Of a stretch of DNA of 64,000 nucleotides, positions 24,031-38,025 are shown piece by piece. Position numbers and translations under genes: made by a program. Location: positions 157,874,691-157,938,690 of the forward strand of contig OW121740.1 in assembly GCA_933228675.1 (NCBI GenBank). Reading direction: 5' to 3'. The stretch is from Stomorhina lunata. Lineage: Eukaryota; Arthropoda; Insecta; Diptera; Rhiniidae. Position 1 is the stretch's first letter, and each line of letters starts with the position of its first letter. The notes under the pieces are model-generated. The model saw only the letters and a list, made by a program, of their open reading frames with translations. It was not told the origin of the DNA and made no database searches.

Positions 24031-26575
24031 TTCGAAAATTTACAATTTTTAAAGTAAATTTTTCAAAAATTTCCTATTTTTATAGGAAATTTTTCAAAAA
24101 TTTCCTATTTTTATAGGAAATTTTTCAAAAATTTCCTATTTTTATAGGAAAATTTTCAAAAATTTCCTATTTTTATAGGAAATTTTTCAAAAATTTCCTA
24201 TTTTTATAGGAAATTTTTCAAAAATTTCCTATTTTTATAGGAAATTTTTCAAAAATTTCCTATTTTTATAGGAAATTTTTCAAAAATTTCCTATTTTTAT
24301 AGGAAATTTTTCAAAAATTTCCTATTTTTATAGGAAATTTTTCAAAAATTTCCTATTTTTATAGGAAATTTTTCAAAAATTTCCTATTTTTATAGGAAAT
24401 TTTTCAAAAATTTCCTATTTTTATAGGAAATTTTTCAAAAATTTCCTATTTTTATAGGAAATTTTTCAAAAATTTCCTATTTTTATAGGAAATTTTTCAA
24501 AAATTTCCTATTTTTATAGGAAATTTTTCAAAAATTTCCTATTTTTATAGGAAATTTTTCAAAAATTTCCTATTTTTATAGGAAATTTTTCAAAAATTTC
24601 CTATTTTTATAGGAAATTTTTCAAAAATTTCCTATTTTTATAGGAAATTTTTCAAAAATTTCCTATTTTTATAGGAAATTTTTCAAAAATTTCCTATTTT
24701 TATAGGAAATTTTTCAAAAATTTCCTATTTTTATAGGAAATTTTTCAAAAATTTCCTATTTTTATAGGAAATTTTTCAAAAATTTCCTATTTTTATAGGA
24801 AATTTTTCAAAAATTTCCTATTTTTATAGGAAATTTTTCAAAAATTTCCTATTTTTATAGGAAATTTTTCAAAAATTTCCTATTTTTATAGGAAATTTTT
24901 CAAAAATTTCCTATTTTTATAGGAAATTTTTCAAAAATTTCCTATTTTTATAGGAAATTTTTCAAAAATTTCCTATTTTTATAGGAAATTTTTCAAAAAT
25001 TTCCTATTTTTATAGGAAATTTTTCAAAAATTTCCTATTTCTATAGGAAATTTTTCAAAAATTTCCTATTTTTATAGGAAATTTTTCAAAAATTTCCTAT
25101 TTTTATAGGAAATTTTTCAAAAATTTCCTATTTTTATAGGAAATTTTTCAAAAATTTCCTATTTTTATAGGAAATTTTTCAAAAATTTCCTATTTTTATA
25201 GGAAATTTTTCAAAAATTTCCTATTTTTATAGGAAAATTTTCAAAAATTTCCTATTTTTATAGGAAATTTTTCAAAAATTTCCTATTTTCATAGGAAATT
25301 TTTCAAAAATTTCCTATTTTTATAGGAAATTTTTCAAAAATTTCCTATTTTTATAGGAAATTTTTCAAAAATTTCCTATTTTTATAGGAAATTTTTCAAA
25401 AATTTCCTATTTTTATAGGAAATTTTTCAAAAATTTCCTATTTTTATAGGAAATTTTTCAAAAATTTCCTATTTTTATAGGAAATTTTTCAAAAATTTCC
25501 TATTTTTATAGGAAATTTTTCAAAAATTTCCTATTTTTATAGGAAATTTTTCAAAAATTTCCTATTTTTATAGGAAATTTTTCAAAAATTTCCTATTTTT
25601 ATAGGAAATTTTTCAAAAATTTCCTATTTTTATAGGAAATTTTTCAAAAATTTCCTATTTTTATAGGAAATTTTTCAAAAATTTCCTATTTTTATAGGAA
25701 ATTTTTCAAAAATTTCCTATTTTTATAGGAAATTTTTCAAAAATTTCCTATTTTTATAGGAAATTTTTCAAAAATTTCCTATTTTTATAGGAAATTTTTC
25801 AAAAATTTCCTATTTTTATAAGAAATTTTTCAAAAATTTCCTATTTTTATAGGAATTTTTCAAAAATTTCCTATTTTTATAGGAATTTTTCAAAAATTTC
25901 CTATTTTTATAGGAAATTTTTCAAAAATTTCCGTTTTTTATAGGAAATTTTTCAAAAATTTCCGTTTTTTATAGGAAATTTTTCAAAAATTTCCGTTTTT
26001 TATAGGAAATTTTTCAAAAATTTCCGTTTTTTATAGGAAATTTTTCAAAAATTTCCGTTTTTTATAGGAAATTTTTCAAAAATTTCCTATTTTCATAGGA
26101 AATTTTTCAAAAATTTCTTATTTTTATAGGAATTTTTCAAAAATTTCCTATTTTTATAGGAAATTTTTCAAAAATTTCCGTTTTTTATAGGAAATTTTTC
26201 AAAAATTTCCGTTTTTTATAGGAAATTTTTCAAAAATTTCCTATTTTCATAGGAAATTTTTCAAAAATTTCCTATTTTTATAGGAAATTTTCAAAAATTT
26301 CCTATTTTTATATGAAATTTTTCAAAAATTTCCTAGTTTTATAGGAAATTTTTCAAAAATTTCCTAGTTTTATAGGAAATTTTTCAAAAATTTCCTAGTT
26401 TTATAGGAAATTTTTAAAAATTTCCTAGTTTTATAGGAAATTTTTCAAAAATTTCCTACTTTTATAGGAAATTTTTCAAAAATTTCCTAATTTTATAGGA
26501 AATTATTCAAAACTTTCCTATTTTTATAAGAAAATTTTCAAAAATTTCCTATTTTTATAGGAAATTTTTCGATAT
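24031..26575. repeat. 31-bp doubly palindromic array
   Basis: About 82 units, each combining AAATTTTTCAAAAATTT (dyad around the C) and CCTATTTTTATAGG (5-bp arms, TTTT loop). From about 24160 to 25040 units are essentially identical; toward the right edge variants TTCCGTTTTTTATAGG and CCTAGTTTTATAGG form small sub-blocks. Confidence 0.95.
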
Positions 26576-27091
26576 TTTTTGAGATTTTTGACCATAAGTT
26601 TCTGTTACTTTTTAAGGAATTTAAAGGGAAAATGGTTTCATTTAGTGCAAAAATTAAAATCGGGTTTATTGGATTTTTTAAACATATAATATTTTATTTG
26701 TTAAAAAGCGTTTCTTAAGTAATTACAATAACATTTATAATTTTATAATTTTTACCATTTTTGCAATTTCTTCTTTCGAGAGTCACCTTCATTAATTTAT
26801 TTAATTTAAAATTGATTTTCTTAATTAAGTTTTAGTCATAAAAATGTTTTCTTTAGATTTTAGTTAAGCAAATACGTTTTCAACATAAAATGCATCCGTT
26901 AAATTAAATGAAAAAAAAATTATATTTTCTTGATGATTTCTTTTTTTTCATATTAAGTTTAAAACTAAATAAATTTAACAATAAATATAACGATTTTTAA
27001 AAATTACTTATTTAATTACATTAAAAAGGTAATTTTTCCATAATAATTTTCTTTCTTCTTCTTGAAAGCTTTTAAATCGAAAAATTTATGG
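26576..27091. other. AT-rich sequence 3' of Drip
   Basis: No gene seen. This is the region between the candidate Drip poly(A) site and the 31-bp array. Confidence 0.35.
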
Positions 27092-27097
27092 TTTATT
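27092..27097 (-). terminator. candidate poly(A) signal of Drip
   Basis: An AATAAA hexamer on the minus strand lies about 200 bp past the Drip stop codon. The stretch between is AT-rich with no competing gene. Position and hexamer fit a 3' UTR end, but AATAAA is frequent by chance in this composition. Confidence 0.35.
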
Positions 27098-27298
27098 TCG
27101 TTTTGAATTAGTTTTGGCTTTTCTGTTTTTATATCTAGAGATATTAATAATTTTCTTTAAACTTAGCATTTAACAAAGCAAATAATAGCAATGTGAGGGT
27201 ATACTTAAAATTTTCTTAAATTTTAAAAATTTCTTAACTTTTTTTTCATGTTTTTTTTTTAATTAAATTAAATTCTTTAAAAATATTAACATTTAAAC

Positions 27299-27487
27299 TT
27301 AAAAATCATAAGAATTGGCCTCATCATCACCCTTGCGCACTTTGAAGACAAGTTTGTATATAATAGCAGCCACAATAGCACCAACAAATGGTCCCACCCA
27401 ATAGACCCAATGATCCTCCCACATATTTTGTACAACTGAGGGTCCGAAAGAACGAGCTGGATTCATGCTGGCACCGGTTAATTTGAT
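27299..27487 (-). CDS. Drip: Drip aquaporin, last coding exon (residues 184-245 and stop)
   Basis: The exon begins [16 protein letters not shown] after acceptor TTTCTCAG. It holds the second NPA box (192-194) and the filter Arg195. The position of the mercury-sensitive Cys of AQP1 is Ala189 here, so low mercury sensitivity at that site is predicted. Helix 6 spans about 209-231 ([19 protein letters not shown]). The cytoplasmic tail [14 protein letters not shown] ends with TAA at 27301-27299. The tail motif GDDE..SYDF is characteristic of dipteran Drip as I know the family. Confidence 0.93.
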   Translation of the reverse strand: MKLTGASMNPARSFGPSVVQNMWEDHWVYWVGPFVGAIVAAIIYKLVFKVRKGDDEANSYDF

Positions 27488-27555
27488 CTGAGAAATATAT
27501 CAAAAATGAATTAAAAGAATTTTGTTAAAAAAAAAATTAAAAAAATTCCACTTAC

Positions 27556-27768
27556 TGCACACAAATGACCCGCAGCTATGGACAAACCCACAGCCAAGGG
27601 AGCAGAGCCCTTAATATCAGAACGTCCTGGATCAGATACAGCCTTAACAACAAACACCAAAATAAAAGTAATCAAGGCCTCGATGAGCACAGCTTGACCG
27701 ACGTTCATGGTAGAATTAAAACTGGAAACACCCAATGAGGCACCACCAATAGCTTCAGAGACACCCAC
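27556..27768 (-). CDS. Drip: Drip aquaporin, coding exon 3 (residues 113-183)
   Basis: The exon starts at GTG (Val113) right after acceptor TTTCCAG. It encodes the extracellular loop C ([19 protein letters not shown]), helix 4 (about 138-156, [19 protein letters not shown]), loop D ([14 protein letters not shown]) and helix 5 (about 168-183). The GHLCA motif places His at residue 180, the filter histidine of water-selective aquaporins. It ends GCA|GTAAGT. An apparent start at this GTG is only the exon boundary, and reading past the donor adds spurious residues. Confidence 0.93.
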
Positions 27769-27823
27769 CTGGAAATGAATTTATGAGTTAGGAACTGAAT
27801 TTTTTTTACAAAATAATTTTTAC

Positions 27824-27967
27824 CTTAATAACGGCAGCTCCTGCAATAGCTCCTACTAATTGTACTCCTATATAGAGGGCACTTTTAATTATGCTCATTT
27901 CACCGACAATTAAGAAGCCAATGGTAACAGCTGGATTGATGTGACAACCGGAAATGTGTCCAATGGC
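27824..27967 (-). CDS. Drip: Drip aquaporin, coding exon 2 (residues 65-112)
   Basis: This 48-codon exon starts [17 protein letters not shown] and so carries the first NPA box (residues 75-77) of the pore-forming half-helix B. It continues into helix 3 (about 88-111, with [16 protein letters not shown]). The acceptor is TTTTAG and the donor is AAG|GTAAAA, a weak but usable fly donor. It has no start codon and is under 50 codons, but phase, family alignment and splice sites all agree. It is separated from exon 1 by 33 kb and from exon 3 by only 55 bp. Confidence 0.93.
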
Positions 27968-28029
27968 CTAAAATTGAAAGAAAGCAAAAAGGGTATATGT
28001 TAAATAAGTACTAAATGATAGAAATAATT

Positions 28030-28365
28030 TTATACAAATAATTTTATGGTGTAAAAAGTTTTCTATAGAAAATTTTTTGGTATACAATTTTTTAGTATAA
28101 ACATTTTTGTATAGAAAATTTTTTGATATCAAAATTAATGATAGAAAAATTTTGATATCAAAATTAATGATAGAAAAATTGGATTTAAATAATTTTATGG
28201 TGTGAAAAGTTTTCTATAGAAAATTTTTTGGTATAACATTTTTTAGTATAACAATTTTTGTAAAGAAAATTTTTTGATATCAAAATTTTTCTATAAACAA
28301 TTTTTTGGTACACAAATTTTTCTTAAAAAAATTTTTTGTTATAAAATTTTTTTCAAAAGTTTAAC
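28030..28365. repeat. short GGTATAC-linker core array
   Basis: About ten decayed units of GAAAATTTTTTGGTATAC; this block starts only some 60 bp from Drip exon 2. It continues, after the hammerhead-bearing repeat, at 28760. Confidence 0.8.
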
Positions 28366-28660
28366 TGTAGTATATTGCGCTAAAATCCCAATTTATTACA
28401 ATTATTTATTATTGTAATAAATAGTTGTTTTATGATAAAACCAAAAAAATGTTGGTGAAGAAACCTTTCCTCCACACGTTTCGATGGTTGGTTAGGTCAT
28501 CTCTTCAGGACGATTATCCCTAATTCTATATAGATCGCAAACCACACGTGATATCTTATTTGCGAAACGGAATAAATACGAATTATTGCGTCCAACAAAT
28601 ATCAACATAAAGCGAAGATTATCACTTTTTTGTTTTATCTTTTCTTTATTTCCCAGAAAA
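28366..28660 (-). mobile_element. dispersed repeat with hammerhead-like motif, copy 3
   Basis: Inserted within the GGTATAC-linker array: array sequence ends at about 28365 and resumes by 28760. It shares all main blocks with the copy at 2170, including GTATATTGCGCTAAAATCCC at the left end and AAAGCGAAGATTATCAC at the right. The hammerhead-like segment is 28468-28513 on the minus strand. A second partial end (ATTACAATTATTTATTATTG) recurs at 28708-28727. Confidence 0.55.
28468..28513 (-). ncRNA. hammerhead-ribozyme-like motif (copy 3)
   Basis: Minus-strand order: CTGAAGA exact core (28508-28502), stem II GATG...CATC with no bulge, GAAA (28482-28479), CGTG, then TG where the cleavage site should be UH. 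Stem I pairs at four of five positions (CTGCT outward against GAGGA). The G at position 17 and the TG are as expected from decay of the CpG in ancestral ACGCGTCG. Probably inactive. Confidence 0.45.
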
Positions 28661-28759
28661 ATTTTGGGACATCAAACATTTAATTCAAAAAGTTTTACTG
28701 TTTTTTATTACAATTATTTATTATTGTAATATTTTTTTTGATAAAATCAAAAAAAGAAA

Positions 28760-31225
28760 TTTATAGAAAATTTGTTGGTATAATAAATTTTCTATGGAAA
28801 ATTTTTTGATATAAAAATTTTTCTGTAGAAAATTTTTTGGTATACAAATTTTTCTATAGAAAATTTTTTGGTACAAAAAAATTTTCTATAGAAAATTTTT
28901 TGACATCAACATTTTGTTTTTTTTTTTAAATAAAAAAAAATTGTATAGAAAATTTTTTGGTATACAAATTTTTCAATAAAAAATTTTTTATTAAAAAAAT
29001 GTTTCTATCGAAAATTTGTTGGTATAAAAATGTGTCTATAGAAAATTTTTTGGATACAAATTTTTCCATAGAATTTTTTTTGCTAAAAAATTTTTTCTAT
29101 GGAAAATTTTTTGATATAAAAATTTTTGTTTACAAAATTTTTGTATATACAAAATTTTCCTATAGAAATTTTTTTAATATAAAAATTTTTCTATAAAATT
29201 TTTTTTGGTATACAAATTTTTCTATAGAAATTTTTTCGTATAAACATTTTTTTGGACAAATTTTTTTGGTAAAAAAAATTTTCTATATAAAATTTATTGG
29301 TATACAAATTTTCTATAGGAATTTTTTTGGTATAAAAATTGTTCCATCGAAAATATTTTGGTATAAAAATTGTTCTATAGAAAATTTTTTATTATACAAA
29401 TTTTTCTATCGAAAATTTTCTATAGAAAATTTTTCATTTTAAACATTTTTTTATACAAAGTTTTTAATTTTACAAACTTTTTCTTTAGAAAATTTTTCAT
29501 TTGAAAAAATATATAATTTTAAAAATTTTTTATTTTTAAAACTTTCTACAGAAAATTTTTCGTTTTAAAAATGTTTTCTATAAAATATTTTTTATATAAA
29601 AAATTTTTTATATAGAAAATTTTTCGGTTTACAATTTTTTTTATACAAAATTTTTCGTTTCAAAAAATGTTTCTATACAATTTTTCAATAAAAGATTTTT
29701 CGTTTTAAATAATTTGAAAGAAAATTTTTAGTTTTAACAAATTTTTATATAAATTTATATATAAATTTATATATAAATTTTTCGTTATTTATCGAAAATT
29801 TCTCGTTTTAAAAATTTCCTAAAGAAAGCTTTTTATTTTTAAAAATATGAACAATTTTTGGTTTCCAAAAATTTTACTATATAGAAAATTTTCATTTTAA
29901 AAATTTTTTATATGGAAAATTTTTCGTTTTTAAAATTTTCTATATAGAAAATTTTTCGTTTCAAGGAATTTTTTTATAGAACATTCTTCGTTTAAAAAAA
30001 CTTTTCTATAGAAAATTTTTTGTGTTAAAAATTTTTTATGTAGAAAATTATTCGTTTTAAAAATTTTTTATATGGAAAATTTTTCGTTTTAATTTTTTTT
30101 TTTTATAGAAAATTTTTCGTTTTAAAATTTTTCATATAGAAAATTTTTCGTTTTAAAAAAATTTTCTTTAGAAATTTTTTTGTTTTAAAAAAATTTTCTA
30201 TAGAAAATTTTTCGTTTTAAAAATATTTGCTATAGGAAATTTTTCGTTTTAAAAAGGCTATCGCTTTAAAAAAATTTTCTATAGAAAATTTTTCGTTTTA
30301 AACATTTTTTATGTAGAAAATTTTTTTGCATAGAAAATTTTTTTTTTTTAAATTTCTTATATAGAAAATTTTACGTTTTAAACATTTTTTATATAGAAAA
30401 TTTTTCGTTTTAAAAATTTTTTTTGTAAAAATTTGTATAGAAAATTTTTCGTTTTTAAAAATTTTCTATAGAAAATTTTTCTTCTTAAAAAATGGTTCGT
30501 TTCAAAAAATTTTTCTATAGGACATTCTTGGTTTTAAAAACATTTCTATAGAAAATTTTCTTTTTAAAAAATTTTTCTATATAAAATTTTTCTTTTTAAA
30601 AATTTTTTATTGTAAATAGTTTTTATTTAGAAAATTGTTTATTTAAAAAAAATTTTTCTTAAAAAAAATTTATAAAAAAATGTTTGTTTTTAAAAATTTT
30701 TCTGTAGAAAATTTTTCCATACAAAATTTTTCATATAATTTTTTAAATTTTAATTCTAAAAAAATTTTCTTAGAAAATTTTTCTAAAAAAATTTTGGTTT
30801 TAAACATTTTTCTGTTTTAAAAAATTTTTCAATAGAAAATTTTTCTTATAATAAAAGAATTCTATAGAAAATGTTTCCTTCAAAAAGTTTTATAGACATT
30901 TTTTTATTTAAAATTTTATCTCTTTTCGTTTTTAAAATTTTTCTATACAAAAGTTTTCGTTTAAAAAATTTTGTTTTAAAAAATTTTTTTATAGAAAATT
31001 TTTCGTTTTTAAAAATTTTTCTATAGAAAATTGTTCGTTTTAAAAAAAATTTCTAAAGAAAATTTTTCGTTTTTAAAAATTGTTCGTTTTAAAAAATGTT
31101 TGTATAAAAAATTTATCGTTTAAGAAAAGAATTCTATAGAAAATTTTTCGTTTTAAAAAAGTTTTCTATAGAAAATTTTTCGTTGAAAAGAATTGTCATA
31201 GAAAATTTTTCGTTTTAAAAAATTT
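28760..31225. repeat. core arrays with GGTATAC then CGTTTTAA linkers
   Basis: To about 29400 the linker is GGTATAC; from about 29430 it becomes CGTTTTAA, the same linker as the array at 17111 but far more diverged. Confidence 0.85.
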
Positions 31226-32426
31226 TTCTAAAGTCCTTTAAGGGTTAAGGCCATGTGTTAAGGTCGTTTGATTTATTTCATACAGATGTAATTATGTTCT
31301 TATTGATGGTCAATTTGATCTTCGAAACTCTAAATGTTAATGAGCAAATAAAACGTTAATTATATTACGAGTGTACATTCTAAATACTTATAATTACACT
31401 GAGAAAAAAATATTCTTGAATCAATTAAAACTGTTTTAATTTTAGTTATCCGTTTACGATCTTACTATTAGTGTTTTATGTTAATTCTAGTACTTTATAA
31501 TAAATAAGTGACTCTAAATTGAGTTAAAATTTGAATTGTAATAACTTTAAACTCAACAGGAACGTGTTGAAATAATAGAAAACTTCAGATTTATTTGAAA
31601 ACTAACTGTTAAAGAAGAAGTAGAAGAAGAAGGAAATTCTTACTGTATATCAACATGATTTTGGTTTCTTTTAACAGGAAATAATAAAGTAAAATAGGTT
31701 CTTTTTAGAAAAATAATATGACCTAAAATCAAAATTCTTTAAAAGGTTTTACTGGTATATTGCACTAGACTCCCAATTTATTGAAATTATTTTGATTTTT
31801 CTCTATGTACCCGATCAGATATGATTATTTTATTTAGAGCCCCAGACTATAATTTGGAATACAACTATCGCATTGAACTTCTTAAATGCATTTTTTTCGA
31901 GCAAGTTCATAAAAATCTACAATAAATTGTTTAAATGATTTGTTTATCATTTATTTATACAACTTTTGTACATATTTATAAATGTTTGCTTGTTTGTTGT
32001 TAAAGTGCGTTTGTGTGTATTTGTGGATCATTTAACATTATTTATGGCTCATACCCAGTCATTCGCATAAAATTTTTTAAATACAAAATTTTGCGATTTC
32101 TTTTTTTTTTGTGATTTTTTTGTCATATCAAATACTTAAGAGACTTGTCGTAAATATGCGATTGTTTATGAGAATATTTTGCTGCCAATGCGTAAAAATT
32201 GTGATTTTTTCATTCATTTTTTTATTTGAAATCAAAAGAACATGTTTGACTTTGATTTAAACGGTAATAATAATTAGGGGTAAAGTTGGTGGGAAAGGTA
32301 CCCTACACTCAGATATTATTTTTATTGGCACACTGGCAATCGTACTAAGACTATAAAGTCTATTGTATTACTACCAAGTAAATATAGTGTAAATATACAA
32401 ATTTGGAAACTTACACGTCATGTCTA
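31226..32426. other. unique intronic sequence
   Basis: AT-rich; includes the terminal fragment of the hammerhead-bearing repeat at 31746. No exon recognised. Confidence 0.35.
31746..31792. mobile_element. terminal fragment of the hammerhead-bearing repeat
   Basis: ACTGGTATATTGCACTAGAC followed by TCCCAATTTATTGAAATTAT matches the left ends of the copies at 2180 and 28370. The rest of the element is absent. Confidence 0.4.
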
Positions 32427-34405
<1,979 letters not shown>

Positions 34406-34571
34406 TAGATCAATGAATTGCGCCATCTGTTGTTGGGATCCATTATATAGACTTTTTGTTTTACAGCTAATATTATTTTTTACATCGAAAGCGTGTTAAT
34501 GCTTTAAAGACTAAGCATCGATGTGGTAATTAATAATTTTAATAGAAATTAATAATTACAGAAATTAATAT

Positions 34572-34660
34572 TGCCTTGACTGGGGCTCGAAGCCAGGCAG
34601 AATTTTATATGTTATGCTTACAAGTCGACGTGCTAACCAACTAAGGAACAGCACTTTGGC
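34572..34660 (-). other. tRNA-Thr-like sequence, probably tRNA pseudogene or SINE head
   Basis: The minus strand has a box-A-like TTAGTTGGTTAGCACG, an anticodon-loop-like CTTGTAA (TGT, Thr) and a box-B-like GGCTTCGAGCCCC. The distance between the anticodon loop and box B is expanded, and the acceptor arms do not pair well, so a functional tRNA is unlikely. A tRNA-derived SINE or a decayed tRNA fits best. Confidence 0.45.
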
Positions 34661-35395
34661 TTACAATGTAATTTACACTGTAGGTGTAACCACTTACCAC
34701 CTGCCTTACTTGGAAAAACTTTTTTTTAATTGATAGCCAATATATGGTGTAGGGTACTCCAAATTTAAATCAAAAATTATTTTAACTTTTTTGTAAACAT
34801 TAAAGTAAATGTTGTTTGCATATTAAATGAGTTTAGATTTATGTTAAAGTACTTAAAAATTTAAATTCATACAGAAAAGTACGTTACGAGAACATACGTT
34901 CGCTCCAGCAAATCGAGTCAGTCATACATTATTTTTATGTTTTTTTTTCATAAATGCGAGTAGGTACAATCATACATTTTCATTTTTTATACAAAAATTA
35001 ATATTTAAGAATGCGTCTCCGACTGAGCCAACATTTTAGAATCGCAGACATATGGGGATCGTAGTTGTAAGTTGGAACTTACTACCTCCTCTACCTGTTG
35101 AATGTAGGTTAAATTTTTATGCGTTTCAAGAATTAAATAAATTTTATATAAACTGAAGTATTTTAATTTTATTATGAGCTAAAAAAAGAATTCTTATTTA
35201 TTATGTTCTTAAATGATTTAATGAAAAATTATACGAATTTTTGTATATAAATTAAATCAGAGACAAAGATTTCTTTGAGGTTTAAGAAAAAAATCTGATA
35301 GTGGATAATTTATGGAGAAATTTTATTTCTAAAAAGAAAAAAGTGGATTAAAGTGATGAATTCTTGCAAAAAATTTGCAATGTGGTTTAAGTTTG
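34661..35395. other. unique intronic sequence
   Basis: AT-rich with no gene seen. Confidence 0.35.
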
Positions 35396-38025
35396 AGCTA
35401 ATTTTTTTGAATGAAAATTTTCTATAGAAAATTTTTTATAAAAAAAAATTTTAAAACTAAAAATTTTTAGATAAATATTTAATAATGAAAAATTTTCTAT
35501 AGAAAATTTTTCGAAAATTTTCTCTACCGAAAAATTTTCTATCAAAACAATTTTTAGTATAAAATAAAACAAAAAATTTTCTATAGAAAAATTTTTAAAA
35601 CTAAAAATTTTCTATAGAAAATTTTTTAAAACAGAAAATTTTCGAATGAAAAATGTTCATAACAAATAATTTTCTATAAAAAATTTTTTATAAAATAAAA
35701 ATTAAAACTAAAAATTTTTAGATAAATATTTTATAATGAAAAATTTTCTATAGAAATTTTTTGAAAAATTTTCTCTACCGAAAAATTTTCTATCAAAACA
35801 ATTTTTAGTATAAAATAAAACAAAAAATTTTCTATAGAAAAATTTTTAAAACAAAAAATTTTCTATAGAAAAATTTTTAAAACTAAACATTTTCTATAGA
35901 AAATTTTTTTAAACAGAAAATTTTCGAATGAAAAATGTACGTAACAAATAATTTTCTATAAAAAAATTTTTTAAGAAATTAGTTTTTAAAACTAAGAATT
36001 TCAAATGGGAAAATTTTTAAGACGAAAAGTTTTTTATAAAAAAATTCTTTATAAAGATAAATTTTCTAAAGGCAAATTTTTTAAACCGAAGAATTTTACA
36101 AAGAAAACATTTTTAATAGACAAATTCTTTATAACGAAAAAATTTCTGCAGCGAAACTTTTTTAAACGACAATTTTTTTATAGAAAAATTAACTTAGACC
36201 AAAATTTTCTATAAAAAAATGTTTAAAATAAAAAATTTTCTATAGACAAATTTTAATAGCGAAAATATTTCTATAGAAAAATTTTTAAAACAAAAAATTT
36301 TCTATAAAAAAAATTTTGAAACGAAAAATTTGTTACAGTGAAATTATATAGAAATATTTTTTATATCAAATAGTTTTCTATAGAAAAATTTTTTATAGAA
36401 AATTTTTTTAATAACGAAAAAATTTTTAATAAAGAAAAATTTTTTATGACGAAATATTTTCTATTGAAAAATTTTTCGTTATAAAAATTTTTCTATAGAA
36501 AATTTTTAATTATAAAACATTTTTCTATAGAAGATTTTTCGTTATAAAAGAATTTTCTATATAAAATTCTTCTTTATTAGAAATTTTTGTTATTAAAAAT
36601 TTTTTGTTATTAAAATTTTTTTATAAGATTTTCTATAAAAAATATTTTATCAGAAAAAATTGTTTATAAGAAAAAATTTTTTATAACGACAGAAATTCTA
36701 CAAAATATTTTTTACACGAAAAATTTTTTTAGACATATTTTTTATAACGAAAAACTTTCTATAGAAAAATTTTTTTAAACTAAAAACTTTCGAGAGAAAA
36801 AGATTTTATATAACGAATAATTTTCTATCGAACAATTTTCAGTCGAAAAATTTTCAATCAAAAATTTTTTTTTTATAAAGAAATTTTAATAAGGAAAAAT
36901 TTTTTGTAGACATATTTTGAAAACTAAAATTTTTTTTATAGATACATTTTTTATAACTAAAAGTTTTCTTAAGAAAAATTTTTTATAGAAAAATTTTAAA
37001 AACAAAAAATTTTCTGAAGAAAAATTTTAAAAATGAAAAGTTTTCTCAAAAAAAAAAAAAAAAAAAATTTAAAACGAAAAGTTTTCTAAAGAAAAATTTT
37101 AAAAACGAAAGATTTTATATAGAAAAATTTTTTATATCGAAAAATTTTCTATAGCAAAATTTTTTGTAACGAAAAATTTTCTAAAGAAAATTTTTTTATA
37201 ACGAACTTTTCTATAACGAAAATGTTTTATAACGACAAATGTTCTAAAAAAATTTAATAGCAAAAGTTTTCTATAGAAATATTTTTTATAACGAAAAATT
37301 TTCTATAGAAACATTTTTTATAAAGATACATTTTCTATAGAAACATTTTTTATAACTTAAAATTTTCTACAGAAAATTTTTTATAACGAAAATATTGATA
37401 ACGAAAATTTTTCTATAGAAACATTTTTTTATTGAAAAGTTTTCTAAAGAAAAATTTTTTTATAACGAACTTTTCTATAACGAAAATGTTTTATAACGAC
37501 AAATGTTCTAAAAAAATTAACAGCAAAAGTTGTCTATATAAAAATTTTGTATAACGAAAAATTTGCTATAGAAACATTTTTTTATAAAAAGACATTTTCT
37601 ATAGAAACATTTTTTATAACTCAAAATTTTCTAAAATTTTTTATAACGGAAATATTGATAACAAAACTTTTTCTATAGAAACATTTTTTTATTGAAAAAT
37701 TTTCAACAGAAAAATTTTTTAAAAAAATTTTTATGGCAAAAATTTTTTATAGAAACAATTTTTATAATGAAAGATTTTCTATAGAAAACATTTTTTAACC
37801 AAAAAATTGCTATAGAAAACATTTTTTATAACCAAAAAATTTCTATCGATAAATTTTTTTTAACGAAAAATTTCTATAGAAAAAATTTTTATAGCGAAAA
37901 ATTTTTTGTAACGAAAAATTGTCTATAGGAATTTTTTTATAACGAAAAATTTTCTATAGAAAAATTTTTTGTAACGAAAAGTTTTTTGTAGCAAAAATTT
38001 TCGATAGAAAACATTTTAATAACGA
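35396..38025. repeat. degenerate core array, AAAACGAAAA linkers
   Basis: Diverged units of TTTTCTATAGAAAAATTTTT with mixed linkers. Internal duplications include a pair of about 115-bp blocks near 35400-35570 and 35670-35815 and a block at 37195-37430 repeated at 37460-37690. Confidence 0.85.

Noticed and set aside
24031..26575. CRISPR-like regularity (28-32-bp palindromic repeats)
   Set aside because: There are no unique spacers; units abut directly and the host is a fly. These are tandem satellites.
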